This document shows, piece after piece, positions 1-6,700 of a stretch of 7,598 bases of DNA; the stretch's first letter is position 1; each line of letters opens with the position of its first letter. The stretch covers positions 1-7,598 of the forward strand of contig DAOVFI010000110.1 in NCBI GenBank assembly GCA_030673005.1, given 5' to 3'. A program made the translations under genes and the position numbers. Source of the DNA: Planctomycetales bacterium. GTDB lineage: Bacteria; Planctomycetota; Phycisphaerae; SM23-33. A model generated the notes under the pieces. The model had not been told where the DNA came from and ran no database searches. It saw only the letters and a list, made by a program, of their open reading frames with translations.

Positions 1-573
1 GACACGGAATTCACCGATCCGTCCCAGTTGCTGGGAATGGAATTGGAAGTCGAGGATCGATCCGCTCCGCGTGGACGGGGCCGACGCCGAGGCAGCACAT
101 CAGTCAGGAAAAAAACTATTCGCAGCGGCGTGGATGAAGAAAACCTGCATCTGGTGATGGACAAACTGACGGTCGGCGGCGTTAAGAGCAAGGGACGGGA
201 ATTATTATTTGGCCGGGTCAATGTCAACAGCGCGCCGAAAGAAGTTCTGTCGGCCCTGCCGGAGATCAACGAAGATATTGCTCAGCAGATAGTGGACGCC
301 AGGGGCGCTCTTGACGAGCAGACCGCCGCCACCACGGCGTGGCTTTATTCGCAGAACATCGTCTCGGCGGAGGTGTTTAAGAAGGTGGCCCCGCTGCTGA
401 CGGCGCGAAGTTATCAGTTTCGCGTCCGGTCGTTTGGATATAGTCTATCGGTGGGGCGATTTTGCGTGCTCGAAGCGATAATCGACACCGCCGCCGGGAC
501 GCCGCGAATCGTGTACCTGCGCGACCTGACGCACCTGGGCGTACCGCTGACGCCGAAAGGGATAGAACGATAG
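1..573 (+). CDS. gspK: GspK-like minor pseudopilin, 3' end (5' partial)
   Basis: The frame is open from the first base, so the true start lies upstream; 190 residues are visible before the TAG stop. Visible residues 71-102 (GRVNVNSAPKEVLSALPEIN onward, ending IVDARG) match the GspK/T2SSK helix-hairpin-helix-like signature, in which a 'G-x-(I/V)-N-(V/L)-N-(T/S)-A-P' strand is followed by helices ending in an Arg-Gly. The C-terminal part (about 138-180, FRVRSFGYSLSVGRF, then a 'PRIVYLRDLTHLG' strand) resembles the final beta region of this family. GspK is known to sit at the pseudopilus tip with GspI and GspJ and to help start fibre assembly in the periplasm. The N-terminal prepilin peptidase site and hydrophobic helix are outside the window. 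An Arg-rich stretch at visible residues 23-41 is probably a loop. The gene ends 3 bp before a repeat cluster. A divergent competence- or pilus-type pseudopilin with the same fold is the main alternative. Confidence 0.85.
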   Translation, partial: DTEFTDPSQLLGMELEVEDRSAPRGRGRRRGSTSVRKKTIRSGVDEENLHLVMDKLTVGGVKSKGRELLFGRVNVNSAPKEVLSALPEINEDIAQQIVDARGALDEQTAATTAWLYSQNIVSAEVFKKVAPLLTARSYQFRVRSFGYSLSVGRFCVLEAIIDTAAGTPRIVYLRDLTHLGVPLTPKGIER

Positions 574-576
574 GCT

Positions 577-600
577 GGTGGCACAGGTTTGCAACCTGTG
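577..600 (+). repeat. Repeat A, copy 1
   Basis: GGTGG is followed by the perfect 8-bp palindrome arms CACAGGTT (582-589) and AACCTGTG (593-600) around the 3-nt loop TGC. It begins 3 bp after the gspK stop codon. Confidence 0.85.
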
Positions 601-604
601 TTCT

Positions 605-628
605 GGTGGCACAGGTTTATAACCTGTG
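605..628 (+). repeat. Repeat A, copy 2
   Basis: Same orientation as copy 1, 28 bp downstream in phase. The arms CACAGGTT (610-617) and AACCTGTG (621-628) flank the loop TAT. Only the loop differs from copy 1, so the stem is conserved while the loop varies. Confidence 0.85.
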
Positions 629-636
629 CGTGTTTA

Positions 637-655
637 GCCCCATCGGGGCGGTCGT
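637..655 (+). repeat. Repeat B, copy 1 (GC hairpin), terminator-like
   Basis: GCCCC (637-641) and GGGGC (645-649) form a stem around the loop ATC. They are followed by GGTCG and then a run of five T (655-659). A GC-rich stem ahead of a T run is what an intrinsic terminator looks like, and this one lies 64 bp after the gspK stop. The 5-nt gap between stem and T run and the repeated nature of the element make a real terminator role uncertain. Confidence 0.6.
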
Positions 656-658
656 TTT

Positions 659-702
659 TAGCCCAGGGCGCAGACCGACGAAAGTCGGGCAAGCCCTGGG
701 TA
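659..702 (+). repeat. Repeat C: nested palindrome with GAAA tetraloop
   Basis: Outer arms CCCAGGGC (662-669) and GCCCTGGG (693-700) are perfectly complementary over 8 bp. Inside them CCGAC (675-679) and GTCGG (684-688) form a second stem closed by GAAA (680-683), a GNRA-type tetraloop. If transcribed, this would fold as a two-stem hairpin with an internal loop. Confidence 0.7.
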
Positions 703-721
703 CTGTGATGCAATAGAACAA

Positions 722-740
722 GCCCCATCGGGGCGGTCGT
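722..740 (+). repeat. Repeat B, copy 2
   Basis: GCCCCATCGGGGCGGTCGT matches copy 1 of repeat B exactly, including the loop and the GGTCGT tail. Its tail GGTCGT (735-740) can also pair with ACGACC (757-762) of the inverted copy 3. Confidence 0.8.
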
Positions 741-756
741 GGGTATCGGAGACTTT

Positions 757-776
757 ACGACCACCCCTGGCGGGGT
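757..776 (-). repeat. Repeat B, copy 3 (inverted)
   Basis: ACGACCACCCCTGGCGGGGT reads on the opposite strand as a stem-loop followed by GGTCGT, the same layout as copies 1 and 2. The ACCCC (763-767) and GGGGT (772-776) arms keep pairing although their bases differ from copies 1 and 2, which points to conservation of the stem. Confidence 0.75.
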
Positions 777-796
777 TTGATAAATGTGCGTTCTTT

Positions 797-822
797 AGAC
801 CCATGCCTCCCGGCCTGGGCTA
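797..822 (-). repeat. Repeat C, second copy (inverted, shorter)
   Basis: On the opposite strand this reads AGCCCAGG, a diverged core, then TGGGTCT, a shorter relative of the palindrome at 659-702. The arms are CCCA (800-803) and TGGG (816-819). The segment 814-829 (CCTGGGCTAAAAACGA) is the exact reverse complement of 652-667. Confidence 0.65.
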
Positions 823-825
823 AAA

Positions 826-845
826 ACGATCGCCCCTAACGGGGC
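826..845 (-). repeat. Repeat B, copy 4 (inverted), terminator-like on the minus strand
   Basis: GCCCC (832-836) and GGGGC (841-845) flank the loop TAAC. On the minus strand the stem is followed by GATCG and five T, mirroring copy 1 of repeat B. This is the inner-right partner of the 645-667/814-836 inverted match. Confidence 0.7.
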
Positions 846-903
846 TGAAGATATATCGATCTTGGATTAACGTATTGTAGTATTAAGGTTAAACTCGCAA
901 TAA
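846..903. other. AT-rich unique segment within the repeat block
   Basis: This stretch is clearly AT-richer than the coding DNA around it and is the only non-repeat part of the right half of the gap. A promoter for the pilM-like operon would most plausibly lie here. I see only weak -35/-10 resemblance (TTAACG at 867-872 and TAAACT at 890-895, 17-bp spacing, 4 of 6 matches each), too little to call a promoter. Confidence 0.4.
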
Positions 904-941
904 AACCTGTGCACCGGACATCCGGCAAAGCAACACAGGTT
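904..941. repeat. Partial A copy with nested CCGGA/TCCGG hairpin
   Basis: AACCTGTG (904-911) followed by CACC is an inverted half of repeat A whose left arm is missing. It can pair instead with CACAGGTT (934-941) of the next copy. The intervening bases contain the stem CCGGA (914-918) and TCCGG (921-925), so a nested hairpin is possible. Confidence 0.55.
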
Positions 942-956
942 GAAAACCTGTGCCAC
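934..956 (-). repeat. Repeat A, copy 3 (inverted)
   Basis: CACAGGTT (934-941), loop GAA, AACCTGTG (945-952), then CCAC. This is repeat A read on the opposite strand, since the GGTGG flank now follows as its complement. Confidence 0.85.
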
Positions 957-961
957 AGGCG

Positions 962-985
962 CACAGGTTACAAACCTGTGCCACC
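962..985 (-). repeat. Repeat A, copy 4 (inverted)
   Basis: CACAGGTT (962-969), loop ACA, AACCTGTG (973-980), then CCACC. Its right edge is 19 nt before the ATG of the pilM-like gene, so the hairpin falls close to where a ribosome would load. Spacing to copy 3 is again 28 bp, as between copies 1 and 2. Confidence 0.85.
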
Positions 986-1004
986 GGTGATTGAGCAATT
1001 ATAA

Positions 1005-2510
1005 ATGATGCTGAAATTTTTCCGACGAAAACACGTTGCGATAGATTATGACAGCCGGGAGGTTCGGTTGGTGGTGTTCGAGTACGTTCGCCGTCAGCCT
1101 GTCATTCGCTCGCTGCACAGCGCCGATATTCCCGAAGGCGCCGACTCTACCGACGCATCTTCGTTGGGCGGGTTTATCAGGACGCAGGTTGAAGAACTGA
1201 ACCTTGCCGGCGCCCGGGCGGTTATGTGCGTCGGTCGGTCCCAGGCGGTTCTCAAGAGCCTGCTGCTTCCGGTGGACGTTGCCTCGGATGAACTGGCCTC
1301 GATGGTCCAGTACCAGGTCTCCCGCGAACTTCCCTTCCCCGCCGGTGAGGCGGTGGTGGATTTTTCCCGTGGCGTCCACTGGGACACCGCCGGCGCTGAA
1401 GCGGCGGGCGAGGGAACGACGGTTCTCGCCGCCGCCGTCCGCCTTCCGGTAATCGACTCGGCCAGGCAGATATGCGAGGAGGCGGGGCTGACGCTCGAAC
1501 GGCTCGGACTTCGGCCATACGCCAACCTCCGCGCGGTGTACCGGTCCGTCCGCTGCGAACCGCACCAGCGACTGCTGCTGGTTAACATTACCGCCGACGA
1601 GGCCGAGATCGACGTGATGTGCGATGAGTCGCTGGAGTTCTCACGCGCCGCGGCGGTAACCGCCGGCGAGGACCGGCAGGGTCCGGACGTTCAGCGGGCC
1701 GTCTCGGAAGTAACCCGCTCGCTCCAGAGTTTTAATGCGGTCCGCCCCGGCGCGGAGATCGACGTAGTGTTCGTAGCCGGTTCGACCGGGCTGGAAAAAG
1801 ACCTCGCCGCCGCCCTGTCCGAGGCGTTATCGGTGCGCTGCGAGTTGTTCGACCCGTCCGACGGATTCGCGCTGCGGACCGTTGAGGCCACAGGCGCCTT
1901 CGGCGCTGCTTTGGGGCTTGCGGCGGCAACCGGTCAGCAGGAGCCGCTTCCGTTCGACTTCATCAATCCCAAGCGCCCGGCCCCGCCCAGGGACACGCGA
2001 AGGATCAAGGTCATGGCCGCCGCCGCGGCAGTGGTAGTCCTGCTGGGCGCCGGGGCAATCGGGCGGATGTCATACATGGACCGGCGCCGCGCCGACGTCA
2101 AAACACTGGCGGGAAAAAACAAAACCCTCCTCGCCGCAAACAAGAAACTCAAGCGGCTCCGCCGACGCGTCGAAGCCGTCGAGAAATGGGACAATGACCG
2201 AACCGGCTGGCTCGACCAGCTGACGCACCTGTCCAGGACGCTTCCGAAAGCGAAGGAACTGTACCTGACCGGGCTGGACTTCTCGCCGGGAAAAGCGGCC
2301 CTGACCGGGCGCGTTACCGACAGCGCGACGGTCTCGCGCTTCGCGAAGCGACTGATGGACATGCCCGGTTACGAGGTCCGCCCGAAGGGCACCGGCGCGG
2401 TCAAGGACAAGTTCGGATATCCCATGCAGTTCAGCCTGGAAGTGCTGATTTCGCCCCAGGCCGGTTCGACCGCAACGGCGACCGGTCCGGCGACTGCGGA
2501 GGTGAACTGA
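1005..2510 (+). CDS. pilM: PilM/GspL-like inner-membrane platform protein (PilM-PilN fusion)
   Basis: A 501-residue protein in three parts. Residues 1-310 look like the actin-fold cytoplasmic domain of PilM/GspL: an N-terminal 'VAIDYDSREVRLVVFE' strand pair, the 'LLLPVDVASDELASMVQYQ' segment with 'RELPFP' after it, a central 'LLVNITADEAEIDVM' strand (about 190-205), and a late 'VVFVAGSTGLEKDL' turn (254-267) before 'GAALGLAA'. A PilN-like motif 'PFDFINPKRP' follows (316-325), then one membrane helix (about 334-352), a Lys/Arg-rich coiled coil (358-394) and a PilN/GspL-like ferredoxin-type periplasmic domain (about 400-483). In this family the protein links the secretion ATPase to the envelope complex. 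The glycines of both phosphate-binding motifs are replaced (ID-YD-S, VN-IT-A), so ATP hydrolysis is doubtful, as in GspL. ATG codons at 1005 and 1008 are both possible starts; the ribosome site (GGTGA at 986-990) is weak and distant. Overlaps the next gene by 1 nt. Confidence 0.85.
   Translation: MMLKFFRRKHVAIDYDSREVRLVVFEYVRRQPVIRSLHSADIPEGADSTDASSLGGFIRTQVEELNLAGARAVMCVGRSQAVLKSLLLPVDVASDELASMVQYQVSRELPFPAGEAVVDFSRGVHWDTAGAEAAGEGTTVLAAAVRLPVIDSARQICEEAGLTLERLGLRPYANLRAVYRSVRCEPHQRLLLVNITADEAEIDVMCDESLEFSRAAAVTAGEDRQGPDVQRAVSEVTRSLQSFNAVRPGAEIDVVFVAGSTGLEKDLAAALSEALSVRCELFDPSDGFALRTVEATGAFGAALGLAAATGQQEPLPFDFINPKRPAPPRDTRRIKVMAAAAAVVVLLGAGAIGRMSYMDRRRADVKTLAGKNKTLLAANKKLKRLRRRVEAVEKWDNDRTGWLDQLTHLSRTLPKAKELYLTGLDFSPGKAALTGRVTDSATVSRFAKRLMDMPGYEVRPKGTGAVKDKFGYPMQFSLEVLISPQAGSTATATGPATAEVN
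2498..2504 (+). promoter_or_regulatory. Ribosome binding site for the PilO/GspC-like gene
   Basis: GGAGGTG lies 5 nt before the ATG at 2510 and inside the end of the upstream gene. It is the strongest Shine-Dalgarno match in the window and fixes the start within the overlapping TGATG stop/start. Confidence 0.8.
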
Positions 2511-3622
2511 TGAACCGCCGCGAAAAAATCCTCGCAGGGGCGGTCGCCTCGATAGCGGGCGCGGCCCTGCTTTACGGCCTGATAACCCGTGTGGTTCTCG
2601 CCGGCGGACGGGAACTGAACGAACGGGCCGATTCGCTCAAAAATAGCAACGCCAAACTCCTGTCCGAGAACAACCGCATGGGACAGTACAAAGGCCGGTT
2701 CGTCCGCCTCCGCAGCCGGACCTACGACGACAACCCCCGACGAGCAAGCGTCCTGGCCGACGCCGGAATCAAGCAACTCGCCAGACAGGCCGGTCTGGGG
2801 CAGTCCGATTACACAATCTCCAGTTTCTCCGAACGGCGGGAAGGAAACGCCTACCGCCTGCTGCTGTGCACGATCAGGAGCTCCAGGCCGGCCCCGCTGG
2901 AGCGGGTGACCAATTTTCTTTACCTGCTGAACCGGGACAGGCGCCTTCATCGCGTTACCCACCTGTCGATCCTTCGGCAGTCGGGTCGGCCCGGCCGGGA
3001 CCGGCAGGGGAAGGTTACTTTTTCGCTGCGGTATTCGACGCTGGTCCCGGACGGGAACGTGCCTGTGCAGATCGCGGCCCGCACGCCCGCGACGGCGCCC
3101 GTCGAACTGGTCAGCCTGAACACGCCGCAACGGGCGGCTTACGACGTTATCGCCAGACGAAACATATTCAAGCCTTACGTGCGCCCCCCAAGGCAGGTCC
3201 GGCCAAGGACCTGGCCGCCGCGCCGGCCCGACACCCAGCCGGCGCCCGAATCGCCCGCTCACGAACGGCTCGTCGTAACGGGTCTGCCGGCAGACAAAGG
3301 CATCGCAGAGGTGCACATAGCGACACCCGGGCGGGACATCAAAAAGGTGCTGAAGGTCGGCGACAGACTGCCGATCGGCGAAATCGTGATGGTCGATTAT
3401 CGCGTCCTGACCATGCCGGGCGATCCGCCCACGGAATCTCAAAGCAGGGTGATATTAAAGATCGGGCAGGATTACTGGGCCGTCGAACGGGGCTGGCCCC
3501 TGGGCCGGCGGCGATTACTTCGCCCGGAAGAGTTGCCCGACGAACTGAAGCCGAAACCCGCCGAAAAAACGGTTGCAACACGACCGGCGCGGGATGATAT
3601 AAAAGTGGAAAACCTTAAATAG
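2510..3622 (+). CDS. PilO/GspM-like protein fused to a GspC/PilP-like domain
   Basis: A 370-residue bitopic protein. It has a short basic N-terminus, one membrane helix (about 8-31), a coiled-coil stretch (33-68) and an alpha/beta region (about 80-180) in the layout of PilO/GspM. A second half begins with 'YDVIARRNIFKPYVRPP' (211-227), very like the 'I-x-x-RN-(L/I)-F-x-P' entry of GspC and PilP. A Pro/Arg-rich linker (222-250) follows, then a small beta domain (about 252-325: 'ERLVVTGLPADKGIAEVHI', 'VLKVGDRLPIGEIVMVDY', 'SRVILKIG') resembling the GspC homology region. In type II systems that region binds the N0 domain of the secretin, and PilP does a similar job in pili. The protein would therefore be the periplasmic bridge between platform and secretin. 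Start fixed by the TGATG overlap and the strong ribosome site. The tail after residue 330 is charged and probably disordered. Fold assignment rests on motif resemblance. Confidence 0.78.
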   Translation: MNRREKILAGAVASIAGAALLYGLITRVVLAGGRELNERADSLKNSNAKLLSENNRMGQYKGRFVRLRSRTYDDNPRRASVLADAGIKQLARQAGLGQSDYTISSFSERREGNAYRLLLCTIRSSRPAPLERVTNFLYLLNRDRRLHRVTHLSILRQSGRPGRDRQGKVTFSLRYSTLVPDGNVPVQIAARTPATAPVELVSLNTPQRAAYDVIARRNIFKPYVRPPRQVRPRTWPPRRPDTQPAPESPAHERLVVTGLPADKGIAEVHIATPGRDIKKVLKVGDRLPIGEIVMVDYRVLTMPGDPPTESQSRVILKIGQDYWAVERGWPLGRRRLLRPEELPDELKPKPAEKTVATRPARDDIKVENLK

Positions 3623-3623
3623 C

Positions 3624-3629
3624 AGGGAG
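3624..3629 (+). promoter_or_regulatory. Ribosome binding site for the secretin gene
   Basis: AGGGAG lies 7 nt before the ATG at 3637, within the 14-nt gap after the preceding stop codon. It supports this ATG, which also gives a signal peptide at the very N-terminus. Confidence 0.7.
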
Positions 3630-3636
3630 TACGATC

Positions 3637-3711
3637 ATGCTTACGCAACAAAGGATTGGAGCGACGTTGGCGATTGCGGCGGTGCTGCTGGTTGTTTCGA
3701 CCGTCGGGGGC
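3637..3711 (+). other. Signal peptide of the secretin-type protein
   Basis: A short n-region with one Arg (residue 6) is followed by a hydrophobic core (about 7-20, IGATLAIAAVLLVV) and a small-residue end (STVGG). Cleavage near residues 25-26 is my estimate. It points to Sec export, as expected for a secretin. Confidence 0.75.
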
Positions 3712-6700
3712 GAAACGACAACTGCCCCGACAGCCCCGGCAGCTACGATTGCAACCGATACGCCGACAACGAAACCTGCCGTTACAGAACCTCTGCCTGT
3801 GCCGACGGCGGCGATACCCGTACTCAAACCCGAACCCGTCAAGCCGGTTGTTAAAAAAGTTACGCCGGGCAAATCCGCCGGCATCCGCTTCCAGTTTGAG
3901 GGCGAGACTTACCGGGACGTGGTGCGGTTCATGTCGCGCGTCGCTGGAAAACCGATCCTCGGCGACCTGGGCGCTCTCGAAGGGACGCTGACTTATTTCG
4001 ACGCCAAGCCGTACACCTACGCCGAGGCGATGGGCATCGTCAACCAGATCCTTCACATGCGCGGCTTTACGCTGATGGAGGCCGGAAGGTGTCTGAAACT
4101 CGTCCCACTCAAGGACATCGCCCGCCAGCCGGACCTGCCTGTTATTCATAACGGCCTGGACAAGCATCCGCGCCGGCCCGACGAGCAGATCGTTACAACG
4201 GTAATGCCTCTGCAATTCATTGACGCCGCCGGCGCAGTCGAGATCGTCAAGGCGATGGTGCACTCGTTCGGGACGGTAAGCACTATCGGCAAGGCCAAGG
4301 GTCTGGTAATCACCGACACCGCCGGCAACATCCGCCGCATCCAGCGGCTGCTTGCCGTTATCGACAAAGGCTCACTGGCCGAGCAGCAGTTGAAGTACTA
4401 CCGGCTCAAATCGGCCTCTGCCGATGAAGTGGCCAATCTGATCAGGCAGTTGTTCGCCCCGCCGAAAAAACCCGCCACCCCGAGGCGGCGGTTCGTCTGG
4501 AGCCGGGAGCGTCGCCGGCTCGTCCCGGCGCCGCAAAAGCCCACCGCTGCGCCGGACATAATGATGGTGGCTTCGGACAGCCGCTCGAACATGGTCATCG
4601 TTGTCTGCTCGCCCGACATGCACGCGATGATCGAGGAGCTGATTACCCGCCTGGACGTGGAGCAGCCCTCCGACGCCGGCGCCGTCCGCATCGTCAAACT
4701 GAAAAACGCCAAGGCAGCCGACCTGGCAGCAACGATCACCGCGTCGGTCGGCGCCAAGACCGTTACCACAAAAGGCCCGAAAGGCAGAATGATCACGCGG
4801 AAGGTCTCTATCGCGCGGGTGGTCGCCGACGTCGCGACTAATCGCCTGGTCATCTCGGCGCCGCCGGAGGTAATGAAGCAGATCGACAGGATAATCGCCG
4901 AGATAGACGCCGCAGCCGTTCAGGCCGGCGGCGTGCGCATCTTCCCGCTCAAGCACGCCCGCGCCGACCAACTCGCCCCGACGATCCAGCGCATCTTCGG
5001 TTCGCGGCGCGTCCCCGCCCGTCGGGGCAAGCGGCCGGCGGCGCCGAGCGCCGCGGTCATCGTCGCGGCCGACAGGCAGACCAATTCCCTCGTGGTCAGC
5101 GCCCCTGCCGACGTGTTCGCCGGGATCGAGCGGATGCTGGTGGGTCTGGACGTCCCGCCGGCCGCCGAAGCTACCATTCAGATTCGCACCTACACCCTGA
5201 CCGACGCTTCAGCCAGGGAGATGGCCAAGTCGCTGACGCGGCTCTTTGCCGTCCGGCGAGGGCGGGACAAGCAGACCGCTCTCCAACCGAAATTCGAGGC
5301 CGAGCCTCAGTCAAATCAACTCGTCGTCGCCGCCACCGCCGAGCAGTTCGAGACCGTCGAAAAACTCATTCAGCGAATGCAGGCCGCCGTCGAGAAGCCG
5401 GAAACGACCGTCAGGCTCTTTCCGCTCAAGCACGCCCGGGCAGAGGAACTGGCGCCGGCGATTACGCGCGTCGTCCAGGCCCAAATCGCCGCCACCCAAA
5501 GCCGCGGCGGAGCACGCCGGAAACTCTCCGCCTTCCGGATAAGCGCCGAGAAGCGAACCAACTCGCTGCTGGTAACGGCCTCGACTGAAACAATGGCGCT
5601 GATTGAAAAACTCCTGCCGGCGCTGGACAAACCCGACGTGCTGGTCCAGACCACCAGGGTAATCGAGTTGAAGAACGCCGATGCAGCCGAACTGGCCGAG
5701 GCGCTCAACGCGGCGCTTGCCGGGCGGACCGCTTCGCGCCGCGGTCGGGGCCAGGAGGTGAACCTCAAAAGCCTCACAGGCCGGAAGGTCATCGTCGTGG
5801 CGCAACCCTCGGCCAATGCCGTTCTGCTGACCGGGACGGAAGCCGATATCGCCTTCGCCGCCGAACTCATCGCAAAGATCGACGCCCGCCCGTCGGCCGC
5901 GACCGCAACGGTCAGGACATTCCCGCTGAAGAACGCCAAGGCCGAGGGCCTGGCCCGCGTTCTCTCGGCCACCGTGGGCAAGACCGCCCGCCCGGGACGC
6001 CGGACCGTGCCTACGCGGATCAGCGCCGACAAAAACGCCAACGCGCTGGTAGTCTCTGCCGCACCCGACGCCTTCGAGCAGATCGAAGGGCTTATCAAAC
6101 AACTGGACGTGCCGGAATCATCAGAAGGTGCCAGGACCGTCGAGATCGTCAAACTCCAGAAGGCCGAAGCCGAAGCAATGGCCGCCGCCCTGAACGCCGC
6201 ACAGGGCATCGACATCCGCCGACCCGGGCGCGGCGACGACAAGACCGTCCGCATCACGCCCGACAAGGCCTCCAACAGCCTGCTGCTGACCGGAACGTCC
6301 GCAAGGATCAAGGAAACCAAACTCATAATCGCCCAGTTGGATATCTCCACCGGCAGGCTGACCTCGCAGATGCGGATTTTCCGCCTCAAGCACGCAAGGG
6401 CGCGCGAGATGGCGAAAATCCTCGAGAAGGTACTCGCGCCCAAACAGGAAAGAGTAAGGGACTGGTGGGGCAACTGGGTCGGATCGGCGACCAAGAGCAA
6501 GGTCCGTATCGCCGCGCAGGCCAGGTCCAACACTATCGTCGTGCAGGGTCCGCCCGAATCGATCGCCTTCGCCGATCAGATCATCAAGCAGTTCGACGTC
6601 GATACGGCGGGCGAGACGGTCATCGAGATAGTCCCGCTGACCCGGGCCGAGGCCGTTTCTCTCGCCGAGGCGGTCAACCAGGCCCTCTCCGAGGGCGAGA

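Larger units (their letters stand above)
577..985. repeat. Mirrored cluster of short palindromic repeats
   Basis: This gene-free stretch is almost entirely repeats arranged as a mirror. The order is A A B C B, then B' C' B' a' A' A', where primes mark inverted orientation. A is GGTGGCACAGGTT-nnn-AACCTGTG, B is GCCCC-loop-GGGGCGGTCGT, C is a larger palindrome with CCCAGGGC/GCCCTGGG arms, and a' is a partial A. The outer ends are inverted copies (GGTGGCACAGGTTT at 577-590, AAACCTGTGCCACC at 972-985). A longer inverted match joins 645-667 and 814-836, with one mismatch in 23. No transposase, no convincing ORF and no flanking target duplication is seen. Such elements recall REP/MITE-like non-autonomous repeats; I recall similar motifs scattered in planctomycete intergenic regions but could not check this here. 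Confidence 0.85.

Noticed and set aside
414..764. Open frames on both strands across the repeat block (minus 414-764, plus 462-716)
   Set aside because: They run out of gspK into palindromic repeats, and their peptides (VAQVYNLC, GAVVFSPG) are translations of the repeats. No ribosome site or coding character supports them.
867..895. Possible sigma70-type promoter (TTAACG, 17 bp, TAAACT)
   Set aside because: Each box matches only four of six consensus bases, which is expected by chance in an AT-rich stretch.
577..985. CRISPR array
   Set aside because: Repeats are palindromes in both orientations with 3-nt loops and no regular 30-40-bp spacers. No cas gene is present.
570..995. Target-site duplication flanking the repeat block
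   Set aside because: The bases left of 577 (ATAGGCT) and right of 985 (GGTGATT) share no direct repeat, so a classical insertion scar is not visible.
2369..4263. Minus-strand open frames at 2369-3442 and 3472-4263, and the plus-frame shadow at 2866-3597
   Set aside because: They overlap the well supported PilO/GspC-like and secretin genes, and show no family motif or start signal.
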